From Candidatus Cottocaccamicrobium excrementipullorum (GTDB lineage: Bacteria > Bacillota > Clostridia > Lachnospirales > Lachnospiraceae): a stretch of DNA of 34,373 nucleotides. A model generated the notes under the pieces. It saw nothing but the letters and a program-made list of their open reading frames with translations. It did not search any database and had not been told where the DNA came from. The stretch spans positions 1 through 34,373 of the forward strand of contig DVFL01000037.1 of the NCBI GenBank assembly GCA_018713255.1, given 5' to 3'. This document shows, in pieces, positions 1-8,968 of the stretch; the first letter of the stretch is position 1, and the number at the start of each line of letters is the position of its first letter. A program made the position numbers and the translations under genes.

Positions 1-40
1 CACAGGAAACGGAAAAATAACTTCTCCTCCGTTTCCTGTG
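1..40 (-). terminator. Probable intrinsic terminator of gltBD
   Basis: A perfect 12-bp inverted repeat (CACAGGAAACGG at 1-12, CCGTTTCCTGTG at 29-40) with a 16-nt loop lies 44 bp past the gltD stop. The 3' tail for minus-strand transcription falls outside the window, so a T-run cannot be confirmed; on the plus side the stem is followed only by TTT. Confidence 0.6.
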
Positions 41-84
41 TTTCGCTGCACTCGGAATATTCCTCAGCCAAAAAGATCTGATCT

Positions 85-1572
85 TTAAGCCAGATTTGTA
101 TACCCCATCAGGCTCTTGTCCACGGCTTTCGCCACTTCGCGCCCTTCCCGGATAGCCCAAACCACCAGGGACTGACCACGATGCATATCGCCTGCTGTAA
201 ATACCTTCTCTACAGAAGTCTGATAGCTTCCTGCTTCTGTGGACACGTTAGTTCTTCCATTTAATTCAACGCCAAAGGCGTCCGCCACATAAGACTGAGC
301 TCCCAGAAAGCCTGCGGCAATCAATACCAGGTCTGCAGCCAGCTCCTGCTCGCTTCCCTCCACCGGCTTCATCATGGTCCGCCCTGTCTCAGGGTCCTTC
401 TCTGCCGCCAGCTTGGTGGTAATAATCTTGCAGATCTTTCCCTCGCCGTCTTTAACAAATTCCTTTACTGTAGTCTGATAAACCCTGGGATCATGACCAA
501 AAATGGCGATAGCCTCCTCCTGGCCGTAATCTGTCTTGCAGATTCTGGGCCATTCAGGCCAGGAATTATCTTCTGTCCGCTTATCGGGAAGCTTGGGCAT
601 CATCTCCAGCTGGGTAACAGACGCGCATCCCTGACGGATAGCCGTACCCACGCAGTCGTTTCCTGTATCGCCGCCGCCGATCACCACCACATGTTTATCC
701 TTGGCAGAAATATAGTTTCCGTCCTCTAAATTCGAGTCCAGAAGGCTCTTGGTGGTGGCCTTCAGATAATCAACGGCGAAGTAAATTCCCTGTGCGTCCC
801 GTCCTGGCGCATTAATGTCTCTCGGGTTAGAAGCTCCGCAGGCCAGGATCACCCGGTCGAAATCCCGCAAAAGCTTATTAGCCTTGTAATTTCTTCCCAC
901 ATCAGCGTTGAACACGAAGGAAACTCCTTCCTCCTTCATCACGTTGATCTTCCGTTCAATTACCCACTTTTCCAGCTTCATATTAGGGATACCGTACATT
1001 AACAATCCGCCGGGACGGTCGCTCCGTTCAAATACCGTAACGCTGTGTCCTCTTTTGTTCAGTTGATCTGCCGCTGCCAAACCGGCAGGACCGGAACCGA
1101 TTACCGCTACCCTCTTTCCAGTGCGGATTTTCGGCGGCTTCGGCGCCGCATATCCTTCTGCGTAAGCCTTCTCAATGATCGCATGCTCATTATCTTTTAC
1201 CGTAACGGGATCGCCGTTCAACCCGCAGGTACAGGCAGCCTCGCAGGGCGCGGGGCATACCCGGGAGGTAAACTCCGGAAAGCTGTTGGTCTTTTTTAAC
1301 CGATTGTAGGCCTGCTGCCAGTTTCCTGTATACACTAAATCATTCCACTCAGGAATCAGATTATTTAAGGGGCAGCCTGAGGTCATTCCCTTAATCATCA
1401 TTCCCGACTGGCAGAAGGGAACGCCGCAGTCCATGCAGCGGGCTCCCTGGTTTCTCCTCTCTTTTTCACACAAAGGGAGATGAAATTCCTCATAATTCTT
1501 CACCCTGGTCCGGGGATCCACGGTGATGCTGTTTTCTCTGTCAAACTCCAAAAATCCTGTTGCTTTGCCCAT
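85..1572 (-). CDS. gltD: Glutamate synthase [NADPH] small (beta) subunit GltD
   Basis: Passes electrons from NADPH through FAD and Fe-S centres to GltB, for glutamate synthesis from glutamine and 2-oxoglutarate in the cytoplasm. Cysteine clusters near the N-terminus (CMDCGVPFC, then CPAPCEAAC) fit the Fe-S-binding domain. GSGPAGLAAADQL is the FAD dinucleotide fold and VVIGGGDTGNDC the NADPH fold. A C-terminal GD-H-RGQSLVVWAI motif is typical of the family. At 495 aa it has the usual length. The frame is open 16 codons further upstream, but those codons overlap the end of gltB; the ATG at 1572 has AGGAAGGAGG just upstream and gives the canonical MGKATGF-type N-terminus. It lies 16 bp after gltB and is clearly co-transcribed. 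NADH specificity cannot be excluded from sequence. Confidence 0.96.
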   Translation of the reverse strand: MGKATGFLEFDRENSITVDPRTRVKNYEEFHLPLCEKERRNQGARCMDCGVPFCQSGMMIKGMTSGCPLNNLIPEWNDLVYTGNWQQAYNRLKKTNSFPEFTSRVCPAPCEAACTCGLNGDPVTVKDNEHAIIEKAYAEGYAAPKPPKIRTGKRVAVIGSGPAGLAAADQLNKRGHSVTVFERSDRPGGLLMYGIPNMKLEKWVIERKINVMKEEGVSFVFNADVGRNYKANKLLRDFDRVILACGASNPRDINAPGRDAQGIYFAVDYLKATTKSLLDSNLEDGNYISAKDKHVVVIGGGDTGNDCVGTAIRQGCASVTQLEMMPKLPDKRTEDNSWPEWPRICKTDYGQEEAIAIFGHDPRVYQTTVKEFVKDGEGKICKIITTKLAAEKDPETGRTMMKPVEGSEQELAADLVLIAAGFLGAQSYVADAFGVELNGRTNVSTEAGSYQTSVEKVFTAGDMHRGQSLVVWAIREGREVAKAVDKSLMGYTNLA

Positions 1573-1588
1573 CTGTGCATCCTCCTTC

Positions 1589-4500
1589 CTACTGGTTGAT
1601 ATTGGCGTAGAACGCCTCAATCTGTGCCTGTTCGCTGCTTAAGCCCTTTTCCTCCATCTGCACAATGGTATTCATCATGCGCCGGTAATCATGAGGCATA
1701 ATCTTCTTGAACTTAGGAAGGTACTCTCCGAAATTATCCAGAATCTTCTTTCCTTTTTCTGAATTCGTATAGGACACATGCTCCTGGATCATGGCCTTCA
1801 GCTCCTGAACGTCATATTTATTGGTGACCTCTTCGAAGGAAACTAAGGACTTATTCAGGCGCTTGTATAAATCTCTGTTCTCATCCAGCACATAAGCAAT
1901 CCCGCCGCTCATTCCTGCCGCAAAATTCTTTCCGGTGGGTCCCAGGATCACTACCCGTCCGCCAGTCATGTACTCGCAGCCGTGATCGCCTACACCCTCT
2001 ACCACTGCTGTGGCTCCGGAGTTTCTTACACAGAACCTCTCTCCAGCCACGCCGTTAATAAAGGCTTTTCCGCTGGTAGCGCCGTAAAGGGCCACGTTTC
2101 CAATAATAATATTGTCCTCTGCCTTAAACTTCACGCCGGTGGGCGGATATACAATCAGCTTTCCGCCGGATAAGCCCTTGCCGAAATAATCGTTGGAATC
2201 GCCGATTAATTCCAGAGTAAGTCCCTTTGGAATAAAGGCGCCGAAGCTCTGGCCGCCGGAACCAGTACAGCTGATGGTAAAGGTGTCCTCAGGCAGTCCT
2301 TCTGGATAATGTCTGGTAATTTCAGCGCCAAACATGGTGCCCAACGTCCGGTCCACATTGGAAACGTCGATGGACAGGCTTCTCTTCTGGCCGGAGGCTA
2401 AAGCAGATTTCAGCTTTTTCAGCAGAATCTTCTGGTCAATCGTCTCCTCCAGCTTAAAATCAAATACCTGCTTTTCATGATAGCCAGCCAGCTTCTGTCC
2501 TTCATAGACATTGCCCAAGATCTTACTTAAATCTACCTCGGCAGCCCGGCTGCTTTCAATATTCTCTTTCTTCTTCAGCAGATCTGTCCGGCCCACCAGC
2601 TCATCTACGGTGCGGACACCCAGCTTCGCCATATATTCCCTTAATTCCTGGGCCACAAACCGCATGAAATTCATCACATATTCCGGTTTGCCCTTGAAGC
2701 GCTTGCGCAGCTCCGGATTCTGGGTGGCAATGCCCACAGGACAGGTATCCAGGTTGCACACCCTCATCATGACACAGCCAAGCGTCACCAAAGGAGCAGT
2801 AGCAAATCCAAACTCTTCAGCTCCCAGCATGCAGGCGATTGCTACATCCCGGCCGGTCATCAGCTTTCCGTCAGTTTCCAGAATTACTTTATCCCGCAGT
2901 CCGTTCATAATCAAGGTCTGATGAGCCTCTGCAATTCCCAGCTCCCAAGGAAGACCTGCATTGTAAATGGAGTTTCTTGGCGCAGCTCCCGTACCTCCGT
3001 CAAAGGAAGAAATCAAAATTACCTGGGCTCCCGCCTTGGCAACACCTGCCGCTACCGTTCCTACTCCAGCCTCAGATACCAGCTTAACAGAAATTCTGGC
3101 ATTGACATTGGAATTCTTTAAGTCATAGATTAACTGCGCTAAATCCTCAATGGAGTAAATATCATGGTGCGGAGGCGGAGAAATCAAACCTACGCCGGTG
3201 GTAGAATGACGAGTTTTGGCAACCCATGGGTAAACCTTTTTGCCTGGCAGCTGTCCGCCTTCACCCGGCTTCGCACCCTGAGCCATCTTAATCTGAATCT
3301 CCTGAGCGCTGACTAAATACCGTGAGGTAACGCCGAACCGTCCTGACGCTACCTGCTTAATAGCAGAACATTTATTCAAACCATCTTTTCCAATGGTGAG
3401 ACGTTCCAGGCTCTCGCCGCCTTCACCGGAGTTGGACTTGCCGTGAAGTCGGTTCATGGCAATGGCAAGGGTTTCATGTGCTTCCTGAGAGATAGAGCCG
3501 TAGCTCATGGCTCCTGTCTTAAACCGGCGCACAATGGAATCCACGCTTTCCACCTGATCAATCGGAATTCCTCCGTCTTCCGGATAGCAGAAATCAATCA
3601 GGCTGCGAAGGTTCCTGATCTGGTTCTCCCCGTACAGCGCATCAGAATACTCCTTGAAGATCTGATAATCTCCTTTTCTAGTAGCCTCCTGAAGAAGATG
3701 AATGGTAAGAGGATTATACAGATGGGACTCCTGCCCTGCTCTCTGCTTATGGCTTCCCACGCTTTCCAGAGTCAGATCTACGTCCAGACCCAGAGGATCG
3801 AAAGCTGCAGAATGGAGATCATTCACATCTTTCTCAATATCTGCAAGAGTAATTCCTCCAACTCGGCTGACCGTATTGGTGAAATATTTATCCACCACTT
3901 CTTTAGAAATACCGATGGCCTCGAAAATCTGAGCTCCCTGATAGGATTGAATCGTGGAAATTCCCATCTTGGAAGCGATCTTTACGATTCCATGAAGCAC
4001 AGCCGAGTTGTAATCATTCACCGCCGCATAGTAATCCTTGTCCAGCATCTTGGTCTCAATCAGATATCGGATGGACTCATGAGCCAGATAAGGACAAATG
4101 GCGCTGGCGCCATAGCCTAACAGGGTAGCAAAATGATGAACCTCTCTCGGCTCTCCGCTTTCCAGGATCAAGGCCACGCTGGTGCGCTTCTTGGTCCTCA
4201 CCAAATGCTGATGAATGGCAGAAACCGCAAGAAGAGAGGGAATCGGCACTCTGCTCTCGTCAATATCCCGGTCAGAAAGCACTAAAATCTTAGCGCCGTC
4301 CTTATGCGCCCGGTCAACCTCCAGATACAGCCGTTCAATGGCCTTCTCCAGAGAAGTATTTTTATAGTAAGTAGTGGAAATCGTCTCTACTTTAAATCCC
4401 GGTCTCTTCATGTTTTTAATTTTCAGCATGTCCGTATTGGTGAGAATGGGATTATTAACACTTAAAATGTGGCAATTCTCAGGAAGATCCTCCAAAAGAT

Positions 4501-6136
4501 TTCCTTCACGTCCAACATATACCGTAGTGGAAGTAACGATCTCCTCCCGGATTGCGTCGATAGGCGGATTAGTTACCTGAGCAAACAGCTGCTTAAAATA
4601 GTTGAACAAGGGCTGATGCATCTTGGAAAGCACTGCCAGTGGACTGTCTGCGCCCATGGCCGATACTGCCTCTGCTCCATTTAACGCCATGGGCAGAATC
4701 ATGGTTTTAAACTGCTCATAGGTATAGCCGTAGGTTTTCTGGAGCCGCAGCATCTGATCATGCTCCATCTGCGGAACTCCCTTGTTGGGGATGGGGAGCT
4801 CGTTTAAATTTACAATCTGGGAATCCAGCCATTCGCCGTAAGGCTGACTGGATGCGTACTTTTTCTTCAAATCTTCATCATTAACCAGCTCGCCCTTTAC
4901 CGTATCCACCAAAAGCATCCGGCCTGGTCTTAAACGATCTTTACGCACCACATGGCTCTGGTCAATATCAATAGCGCCCACTTCAGAAGCAAGGATCATA
5001 TAGTCGTCGTCGGTGATATAATACCGGGAAGGTCTTAACCCGTTCCGGTCAAGTACAGCGCCTACCACATCACCGTCTGTAAACAGGATGGAAGCCGGGC
5101 CATCCCAAGGCTCCATCATGGTAGCGTAATAACGATAAAAATCCTTTACCTCCTGGGGCATTGACTTATCATGCTGCCATGGAGCGGGAATGGTGATCAT
5201 TACCGCTTTGGGAAGCTCCATGCCGCTCATGACCATAAACTCCAAGGCATTGTCCAGCATGGCAGAGTCGGAGCCTTCCTGATTGATAATCGGAAGTACT
5301 TTATACATATCGTTTTTGAAGAACTCCGTCTCCATGGTTTCTTCCCTGGCCTTCATCCGGTCCACATTTCCGCGGATGGTGTTGATCTCTCCGTTGTGCA
5401 CAATAAAGCGGTAAGGATGAGCCCGCATCCAGCTGGGGTTAGTATTGGTGGAGAAACGGGAATGAACCAAAGCGATGGCCGTTTCATAATCGGTATCCTG
5501 CAGATCCTCAAAGAAGCGGCGAAGCTCGCCTACCAGGAACATCCCTTTATACACGATCGTACGGCTGCTTAAGGAAACCACATAGCTGTCCTCGTTGCTC
5601 TGCTCAAACACACGGCGCGCCACATAGAGCTTACGGTCGAAATCCAGTCCTGGATTAATGCCTGCCGGTTTGCCGACAAAGCCCTGGGCAATATAAGGCA
5701 TTACATCTACAGCACGCTTTCCCAGAATCTCCGGATGGTTGGGGACCTCACGCCAGCCCAGGAAAGACAAGCCTTCTTTTTTTACAATGATTTCAAACAT
5801 TTTTTTCGCCTGGTTTCGGGCCAGTTCATCCTGGGGGAAGAAGAACATACCCACGCCATATTCCCGCTCGCCTCCCAGATTAATTCCCAGGGGCTTCGTG
5901 ACTTTCTTGAAAAATTTGTGAGAAATCTGAAGCATAATGCCAACGCCGTCGCCGGTTTTGCCTTCTGCATCCTTGCCGGCCCGATGCTCCAAGTTTTCTA
6001 CAATGTGCAGGGCCTGGTCCACAGTTTTATGGGTCTTTTTTCCCTTGATGTTGGCTACCGCGCCGATTCCGCAGTTGTCGTGCTCGAAACGCGGATCATA
6101 CAGCCCGGGGGTTACAGGGTTCTGTTTCGCTTCCAT
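1589..6136 (-). CDS. gltB: Glutamate synthase large (alpha) subunit GltB
   Basis: The large subunit hydrolyses glutamine and uses the ammonia to aminate 2-oxoglutarate. At 1515 aa it has full bacterial length. The N-terminus carries DNCGIGA, so Cys22 is the likely Ntn nucleophile after removal of a 21-residue propeptide. This is followed by the glutaminase type-2 domain, the central domain, the FMN-binding synthase barrel (GGESLERL, PGEGGQLPG, SSFDGGTGAAPR) and the [3Fe-4S] ligands CVMMRVCNLDTC (C-X5-C-X4-C). The C-terminal gxGxG beta-helix region is also present (GQSFGAFIPKG, GGKLIVYPP, GEYMTGG-like). The start ATG at 6136 has AAGGAAG 8 nt upstream. It is the first gene of gltBD, preceded by a consensus promoter and a leader of about 140 nt. 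Confidence 0.98.
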   Translation of the reverse strand: MEAKQNPVTPGLYDPRFEHDNCGIGAVANIKGKKTHKTVDQALHIVENLEHRAGKDAEGKTGDGVGIMLQISHKFFKKVTKPLGINLGGEREYGVGMFFFPQDELARNQAKKMFEIIVKKEGLSFLGWREVPNHPEILGKRAVDVMPYIAQGFVGKPAGINPGLDFDRKLYVARRVFEQSNEDSYVVSLSSRTIVYKGMFLVGELRRFFEDLQDTDYETAIALVHSRFSTNTNPSWMRAHPYRFIVHNGEINTIRGNVDRMKAREETMETEFFKNDMYKVLPIINQEGSDSAMLDNALEFMVMSGMELPKAVMITIPAPWQHDKSMPQEVKDFYRYYATMMEPWDGPASILFTDGDVVGAVLDRNGLRPSRYYITDDDYMILASEVGAIDIDQSHVVRKDRLRPGRMLLVDTVKGELVNDEDLKKKYASSQPYGEWLDSQIVNLNELPIPNKGVPQMEHDQMLRLQKTYGYTYEQFKTMILPMALNGAEAVSAMGADSPLAVLSKMHQPLFNYFKQLFAQVTNPPIDAIREEIVTSTTVYVGREGNLLEDLPENCHILSVNNPILTNTDMLKIKNMKRPGFKVETISTTYYKNTSLEKAIERLYLEVDRAHKDGAKILVLSDRDIDESRVPIPSLLAVSAIHQHLVRTKKRTSVALILESGEPREVHHFATLLGYGASAICPYLAHESIRYLIETKMLDKDYYAAVNDYNSAVLHGIVKIASKMGISTIQSYQGAQIFEAIGISKEVVDKYFTNTVSRVGGITLADIEKDVNDLHSAAFDPLGLDVDLTLESVGSHKQRAGQESHLYNPLTIHLLQEATRKGDYQIFKEYSDALYGENQIRNLRSLIDFCYPEDGGIPIDQVESVDSIVRRFKTGAMSYGSISQEAHETLAIAMNRLHGKSNSGEGGESLERLTIGKDGLNKCSAIKQVASGRFGVTSRYLVSAQEIQIKMAQGAKPGEGGQLPGKKVYPWVAKTRHSTTGVGLISPPPHHDIYSIEDLAQLIYDLKNSNVNARISVKLVSEAGVGTVAAGVAKAGAQVILISSFDGGTGAAPRNSIYNAGLPWELGIAEAHQTLIMNGLRDKVILETDGKLMTGRDVAIACMLGAEEFGFATAPLVTLGCVMMRVCNLDTCPVGIATQNPELRKRFKGKPEYVMNFMRFVAQELREYMAKLGVRTVDELVGRTDLLKKKENIESSRAAEVDLSKILGNVYEGQKLAGYHEKQVFDFKLEETIDQKILLKKLKSALASGQKRSLSIDVSNVDRTLGTMFGAEITRHYPEGLPEDTFTISCTGSGGQSFGAFIPKGLTLELIGDSNDYFGKGLSGGKLIVYPPTGVKFKAEDNIIIGNVALYGATSGKAFINGVAGERFCVRNSGATAVVEGVGDHGCEYMTGGRVVILGPTGKNFAAGMSGGIAYVLDENRDLYKRLNKSLVSFEEVTNKYDVQELKAMIQEHVSYTNSEKGKKILDNFGEYLPKFKKIMPHDYRRMMNTIVQMEEKGLSSEQAQIEAFYANINQ

Positions 6137-6157
6137 ATTATCTTCCTTTCTCTCAAC

Positions 6158-6243
6158 TCAGCCGGACAATTCCCTTCCCACGGGCGGGGTGCCTTACCTG
6201 AAGGGGATGGCTGAATATTTATTGTGTACGATCCTTCTGGATC
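6158..6243 (-). promoter_or_regulatory. Structured 5' leader of gltB
   Basis: Between the gltB promoter and its start codon the transcript can form two clear hairpins. One has a perfect GATCC/GGATC stem with a 4-nt loop (6230-6243). The larger one is closed by TCAGCC/GGCTGA (6158-6163 with 6209-6214), with an inner CCCTTC/GAAGGG pairing (6172-6177 with 6200-6205). It ends about 21 nt before the start codon, near the ribosome site. No T-run follows, so it does not look like a terminator. I do not recognise a named riboswitch or T-box; the regulatory role is inference. Confidence 0.4.
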
Positions 6244-6280
6244 CTGCTTCAGGCCTGGGGGCGGGAAGCATTCTTGAATG

Positions 6281-6309
6281 ATCATACTACATGATTCTCA
6301 TTTTGTAAA
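6281..6309 (-). promoter_or_regulatory. Sigma-A promoter of gltBD
   Basis: Reading the minus strand: -35 TTTACA (6304-6309), 17-bp spacer, -10 TATGAT (6281-6286). Transcription would begin near 6274, giving a leader of about 138 nt before gltB. Confidence 0.8.
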
Positions 6310-6486
6310 TTACTTTTTTCTTTTAATTGTCAGATTATTTAATAATTCCACATTTTATCATATTGTTTTCTGTTTATTGCTTTATATATGGCGTATTTTT
6401 CTTTTCTGAAAGAACAATTTCTCCACTTTTTCCCTTCTCTGTCTCCACATTCCGATGTCCTTCCAAATTAGCAGGTTCCTGCACAG

Positions 6487-6522
6487 AAAAAAAGAAGCTG
6501 CCTGCTTCCACAGTACAGCTTC
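6487..6522 (-). terminator. Intrinsic terminator of ptsH
   Basis: On the minus strand, stem GAAGCTG/CAGCTTC (6516-6522 with 6494-6500) is followed by seven T (6487-6493), 25 bp after the HPr stop. The rest of the 411-bp gap between gltB and ptsH holds only the gltB promoter and leader and an AT-rich stretch (about 6310-6480) in which I see no gene. Confidence 0.85.
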
Positions 6523-6547
6523 CTCGCCATATTACATCTTCAATGAT

Positions 6548-6814
6548 TTACTTTTCTCCCAAGCCATCCTCGATAGCTTTGGTAATGGTTGCCAGAGCTT
6601 CGTTCTCGTCCTCGCCGTCACAGATCAAAGTGATCTCTGTTCCGCACTTGATTCCGGCTGCCATAACGTTTAATACGCTCTTAGCCACGATCCTCTTCTC
6701 ACCGCACTCGATGATGACGTCGCACTTAAACTTCATTGCAGTCTGAGATAAAACTCCTGCTGGTCTTAAATGTAAACCGGACGGGTTTACTACAGTTAAT
6801 GTTTTGCTTACCAT
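6548..6814 (-). CDS. ptsH: Phosphocarrier protein HPr
   Basis: Small cytoplasmic phosphocarrier (88 aa) that receives phosphate from enzyme I at His15 and passes it to sugar-specific EIIA domains. The active-site motif GLHLRPAG places His at residue 15. The regulatory motif AKSVLNVMAAG places Ser at 46, the HPr kinase/phosphorylase site through which Gram-positive bacteria drive CcpA-dependent catabolite repression. So this is a true catabolic HPr rather than a Crh-type paralogue lacking His15. AAGGAG precedes the ATG. It is monocistronic, with its own promoter and terminator; no ptsI lies nearby. Being a global catabolite signal, it could bear on the acid-sugar genes further right, but no such link is visible here. 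Confidence 0.96.
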   Translation of the reverse strand: MVSKTLTVVNPSGLHLRPAGVLSQTAMKFKCDVIIECGEKRIVAKSVLNVMAAGIKCGTEITLICDGEDENEALATITKAIEDGLGEK

Positions 6815-6887
6815 AGCTTCGTATCTCTCCTTATCTCGTCATTATTTAATTTCCCCAAGATTTCCCCTCTGAAACCTTCTATGGACA

Positions 6888-6916
6888 ATTTTATTACAAA
6901 TGCCCAGTTCTGTCAA
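6888..6916 (-). promoter_or_regulatory. Sigma-A promoter of ptsH
   Basis: -35 TTGACA (6911-6916), 17-bp spacer, -10 TAAAAT (6888-6893) on the minus strand. The -35 box begins 1 bp beyond the T-tract of the queH terminator. Confidence 0.85.
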
Positions 6917-6917
6917 G

Positions 6918-6939
6918 AAAAACGCCTGGCTTTTCAGGC
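6918..6939 (-). terminator. Intrinsic terminator of queH
   Basis: Minus-strand stem GCCTG/CAGGC (6935-6939 with 6924-6928), then G and TTTTT (6918-6922). It starts just after the queH stop codon and butts against the ptsH -35 box. Confidence 0.75.
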
Positions 6940-6943
6940 AGTT

Positions 6944-7609
6944 TTATCTTTTTTTATCAGCCTTTACCTGTTCCTTCATTTCTTTCTTCTGTTCTTCTCT
7001 TTCCCGAAGGGAGAACACACAGCCGCAGTAATCCTGACGGTAAAGGCTGTATTCCCGAGAAAGTTCAGTGGAACGTCTGTAGCCGTTTTTCTTCTTAAAA
7101 TCAGAATACAAATAGGAGACGCCGTACTTTTCTTCCATCTCCCTGCCGATTTCATTTAATTTATCAGCATTTTTCAAGGGACTGATGGACAAGGTGGTGG
7201 TAAAATAGTCGTATCCTCCAGCCTTAGCCTGCCTGGCTGCCTCTTCAAGACGCAGACGGTAACAGATAAAGCATCTCTCTCCTCCCTCTTTGTCTTTTTC
7301 ATGCCCTTTCACCGCCTGATAGAACGCTTCAGGCTCATAGCTCCCCTCCAGGTAAGCAATGGGATTTTCCTGAGGGAGCTGGGCGATCAGGCGCTTCTGT
7401 TCCTCCTTGCGGTGGAAAATTTCCTCCGGAGGATAAATATTGGGATTATAATAAAAAACGGTGATGGCAAAACAGGAAGACAAGGTTTCCAACACGTAGC
7501 TGCTGCAGGGTGCACAGCAGCTGTGAAGCAAAAGCCTGGGAATTTTCCCAGATTCCTGGTTCTGTTTTATAATAGCTTCCATCTCCCGCTGATAATTTCT
7601 TCGATTCAT
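6944..7609 (-). CDS. queH: Epoxyqueuosine reductase QueH
   Basis: Reduces epoxyqueuosine to queuosine in tRNA, the last step of Q synthesis. QueH is the non-cobalamin alternative to QueG. Diagnostic features: vicinal cysteines HSCCAPCSS (residues 30-37), FYYNPNIYPPEE, a CFICYRLRLEEAA motif, YDYFTTTLSISPLKN, and C-terminal DFKKKNGYRRS with YRQDYCGC. The paired cysteines bind an Fe-S cluster and adjacent metal in studied members. I chose the ATG at 7609 (221 aa) because GAGGAG sits 6 nt upstream; 17 further in-frame codons are unlike the family. It follows rpoD but is separated from it by a strong terminator, so expression needs read-through or its own promoter, which I could not identify. Confidence 0.93.
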   Translation of the reverse strand: MNRRNYQREMEAIIKQNQESGKIPRLLLHSCCAPCSSYVLETLSSCFAITVFYYNPNIYPPEEIFHRKEEQKRLIAQLPQENPIAYLEGSYEPEAFYQAVKGHEKDKEGGERCFICYRLRLEEAARQAKAGGYDYFTTTLSISPLKNADKLNEIGREMEEKYGVSYLYSDFKKKNGYRRSTELSREYSLYRQDYCGCVFSLREREEQKKEMKEQVKADKKR

Positions 7610-7668
7610 TTCCACTCCTCGCCCTCCGCCTTCCGGCGTGCTGCCTGTTTCAGAACACAAAAGAACGC

Positions 7669-7694
7669 AAAAGCCGCCGCATTAAAGCGGCGGC
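7669..7694 (-). terminator. Intrinsic terminator of rpoD
   Basis: GC-only 8-bp stem GCCGCCGC/GCGGCGGC (7687-7694 with 7673-7680) around a 6-nt loop, followed on the minus strand by TTTT, 9 bp after the rpoD stop. Confidence 0.88.
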
Positions 7695-7702
7695 CCCATA
7701 AC

Positions 7703-8833
7703 TTATAAGAAGTCTCGGATGCGCTTGCTCCGCACTGGATTTCTCAGCTTTCGCAGCGCCTTGGCCTCAATCTGACGGATACGTTCTCTTGTCACATTAA
7801 ACTCCTTGCCCACTTCCTCAAGAGTCCTTGGATGACCGTCCTCCAAGCCGAAGCGGAGTACAATCACCTGACGTTCTCTCTCCTTAAGATCTCCCAGCAA
7901 GGCATCAATGTGCTCACGGAGCATAACAGACTCTACATTTCCCTCTGGCGTTACCACATTGCTGTCCGCCACGAAATCTCCCAGGTTGGAATCATCTTCC
8001 TCACCGATAGGAGTCTCCAGAGAAGCAGGCTCCCTGGCGATCTGCATAATCTCCATCACCTTGTCCTCAGACATCTCAAGGGCTTCTGCAAGCTCTGTAA
8101 CAGAAGGCTCATATCCCAGTTCCAATGTCAGCTTCCGCTGCATCTTGGACATTTTGTTGATCGTCTCTACCATATGCACCGGCACCCGGATCGTTCTGGC
8201 CTGATCAGCCAACGCTCTGGTCACTGACTGCCGGATCCACCAGGTAGCATATGTACTCAGCTTGTACCCTTTTGTATAATCAAATTTTTCAACGCCTTTA
8301 ATCAGGCCTAAATTTCCCTCCTGCACCAGATCCAGGAAACTCATGCCTCTTCCCGTATACCGCTTGGCAATGCTGACTACCAGGCGCAGGTTGGCCTCGA
8401 TCAGACGTTCCTTGGCATATTCATCGCCCTCCGCCTTTCGTTTAGCAAGGCGCAGCTCTTCATCAGCGCTGAGAAGGGGAACAGTTCCGATCTCCTTCAA
8501 ATACATGCGGACCGGGTCCTCCGTACCGATGCCTTCCAGAAGATCTACTGCATCAAGATCAATGTCAAGCTCTTCATCATCTGCATCTTTCATGAAGCTA
8601 TCGTCTGCATCGTCCAGGAGCAAAGAATCGTCAGACAATACGTTTTCATCCAGTACCGGAACCACGTCGATGCCGCGGTTCTCCAGGTAGCTATAAATCT
8701 GATCCATCTGCTCCGGAGACAAGCTGTCGCCAGCGAAGAAATCATTGATTTCCGATGCGTCCAGCGCGTTATGTCTGGTCTTGGCGAATTCAACGAGTTT
8801 GCTCAGCTTCTCTAAAAAATTGTCCTTTTCCAC
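7703..8833 (-). CDS. rpoD: Primary RNA polymerase sigma factor RpoD/SigA
   Basis: The housekeeping sigma factor (376 aa), which directs RNA polymerase to TTGACA/TATAAT promoters of the type found throughout this window. A short region 1.1 (about residues 1-60) is followed by an acidic Asp-rich stretch (about 62-95). Region 1.2 begins [11 protein letters not shown]. Regions 2.1-2.4 include [25 protein letters not shown] and [10 protein letters not shown]. Region 3 contains [12 protein letters not shown], and region 4.2 carries the helix-turn-helix [20 protein letters not shown]. The start is GTG at 8833 with AAAGGAC 9 nt upstream. It has its own promoter and terminator, so it is monocistronic. 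The common dnaG-rpoD pairing of Firmicutes is absent; a lipid kinase lies upstream instead. Confidence 0.97.
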   Translation of the reverse strand: MEKDNFLEKLSKLVEFAKTRHNALDASEINDFFAGDSLSPEQMDQIYSYLENRGIDVVPVLDENVLSDDSLLLDDADDSFMKDADDEELDIDLDAVDLLEGIGTEDPVRMYLKEIGTVPLLSADEELRLAKRKAEGDEYAKERLIEANLRLVVSIAKRYTGRGMSFLDLVQEGNLGLIKGVEKFDYTKGYKLSTYATWWIRQSVTRALADQARTIRVPVHMVETINKMSKMQRKLTLELGYEPSVTELAEALEMSEDKVMEIMQIAREPASLETPIGEEDDSNLGDFVADSNVVTPEGNVESVMLREHIDALLGDLKERERQVIVLRFGLEDGHPRTLEEVGKEFNVTRERIRQIEAKALRKLRNPVRSKRIRDFL

Positions 8834-8886
8834 TTAATAACGTCCTTTCGCTAAGAAGTCAGTTAAAAAACCCTACACATCTTTTC

Positions 8887-8915
8887 ATTATATACGAAGA
8901 GAGTGCATTTTTCAA
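8887..8915 (-). promoter_or_regulatory. Sigma-A promoter of rpoD
   Basis: Minus strand: -35 TTGAAA (8910-8915), 17-bp spacer, -10 TATAAT (8887-8892), placing the start about 46 nt upstream of the GTG. A match this good suggests autoregulated housekeeping transcription. Confidence 0.82.
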
Positions 8916-8968
8916 CATATTTCTCTTCTGGATTTCAAAAAAGAATCCTGTTCCGAACAAAAGCAGGG

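Noticed and set aside
3443-4120. Plus-strand frame of 225 codons opposite gltB
   Set aside because: It is antisense to a certain gene, has no ribosome site and no recognisable domain. It reflects codon composition of gltB.
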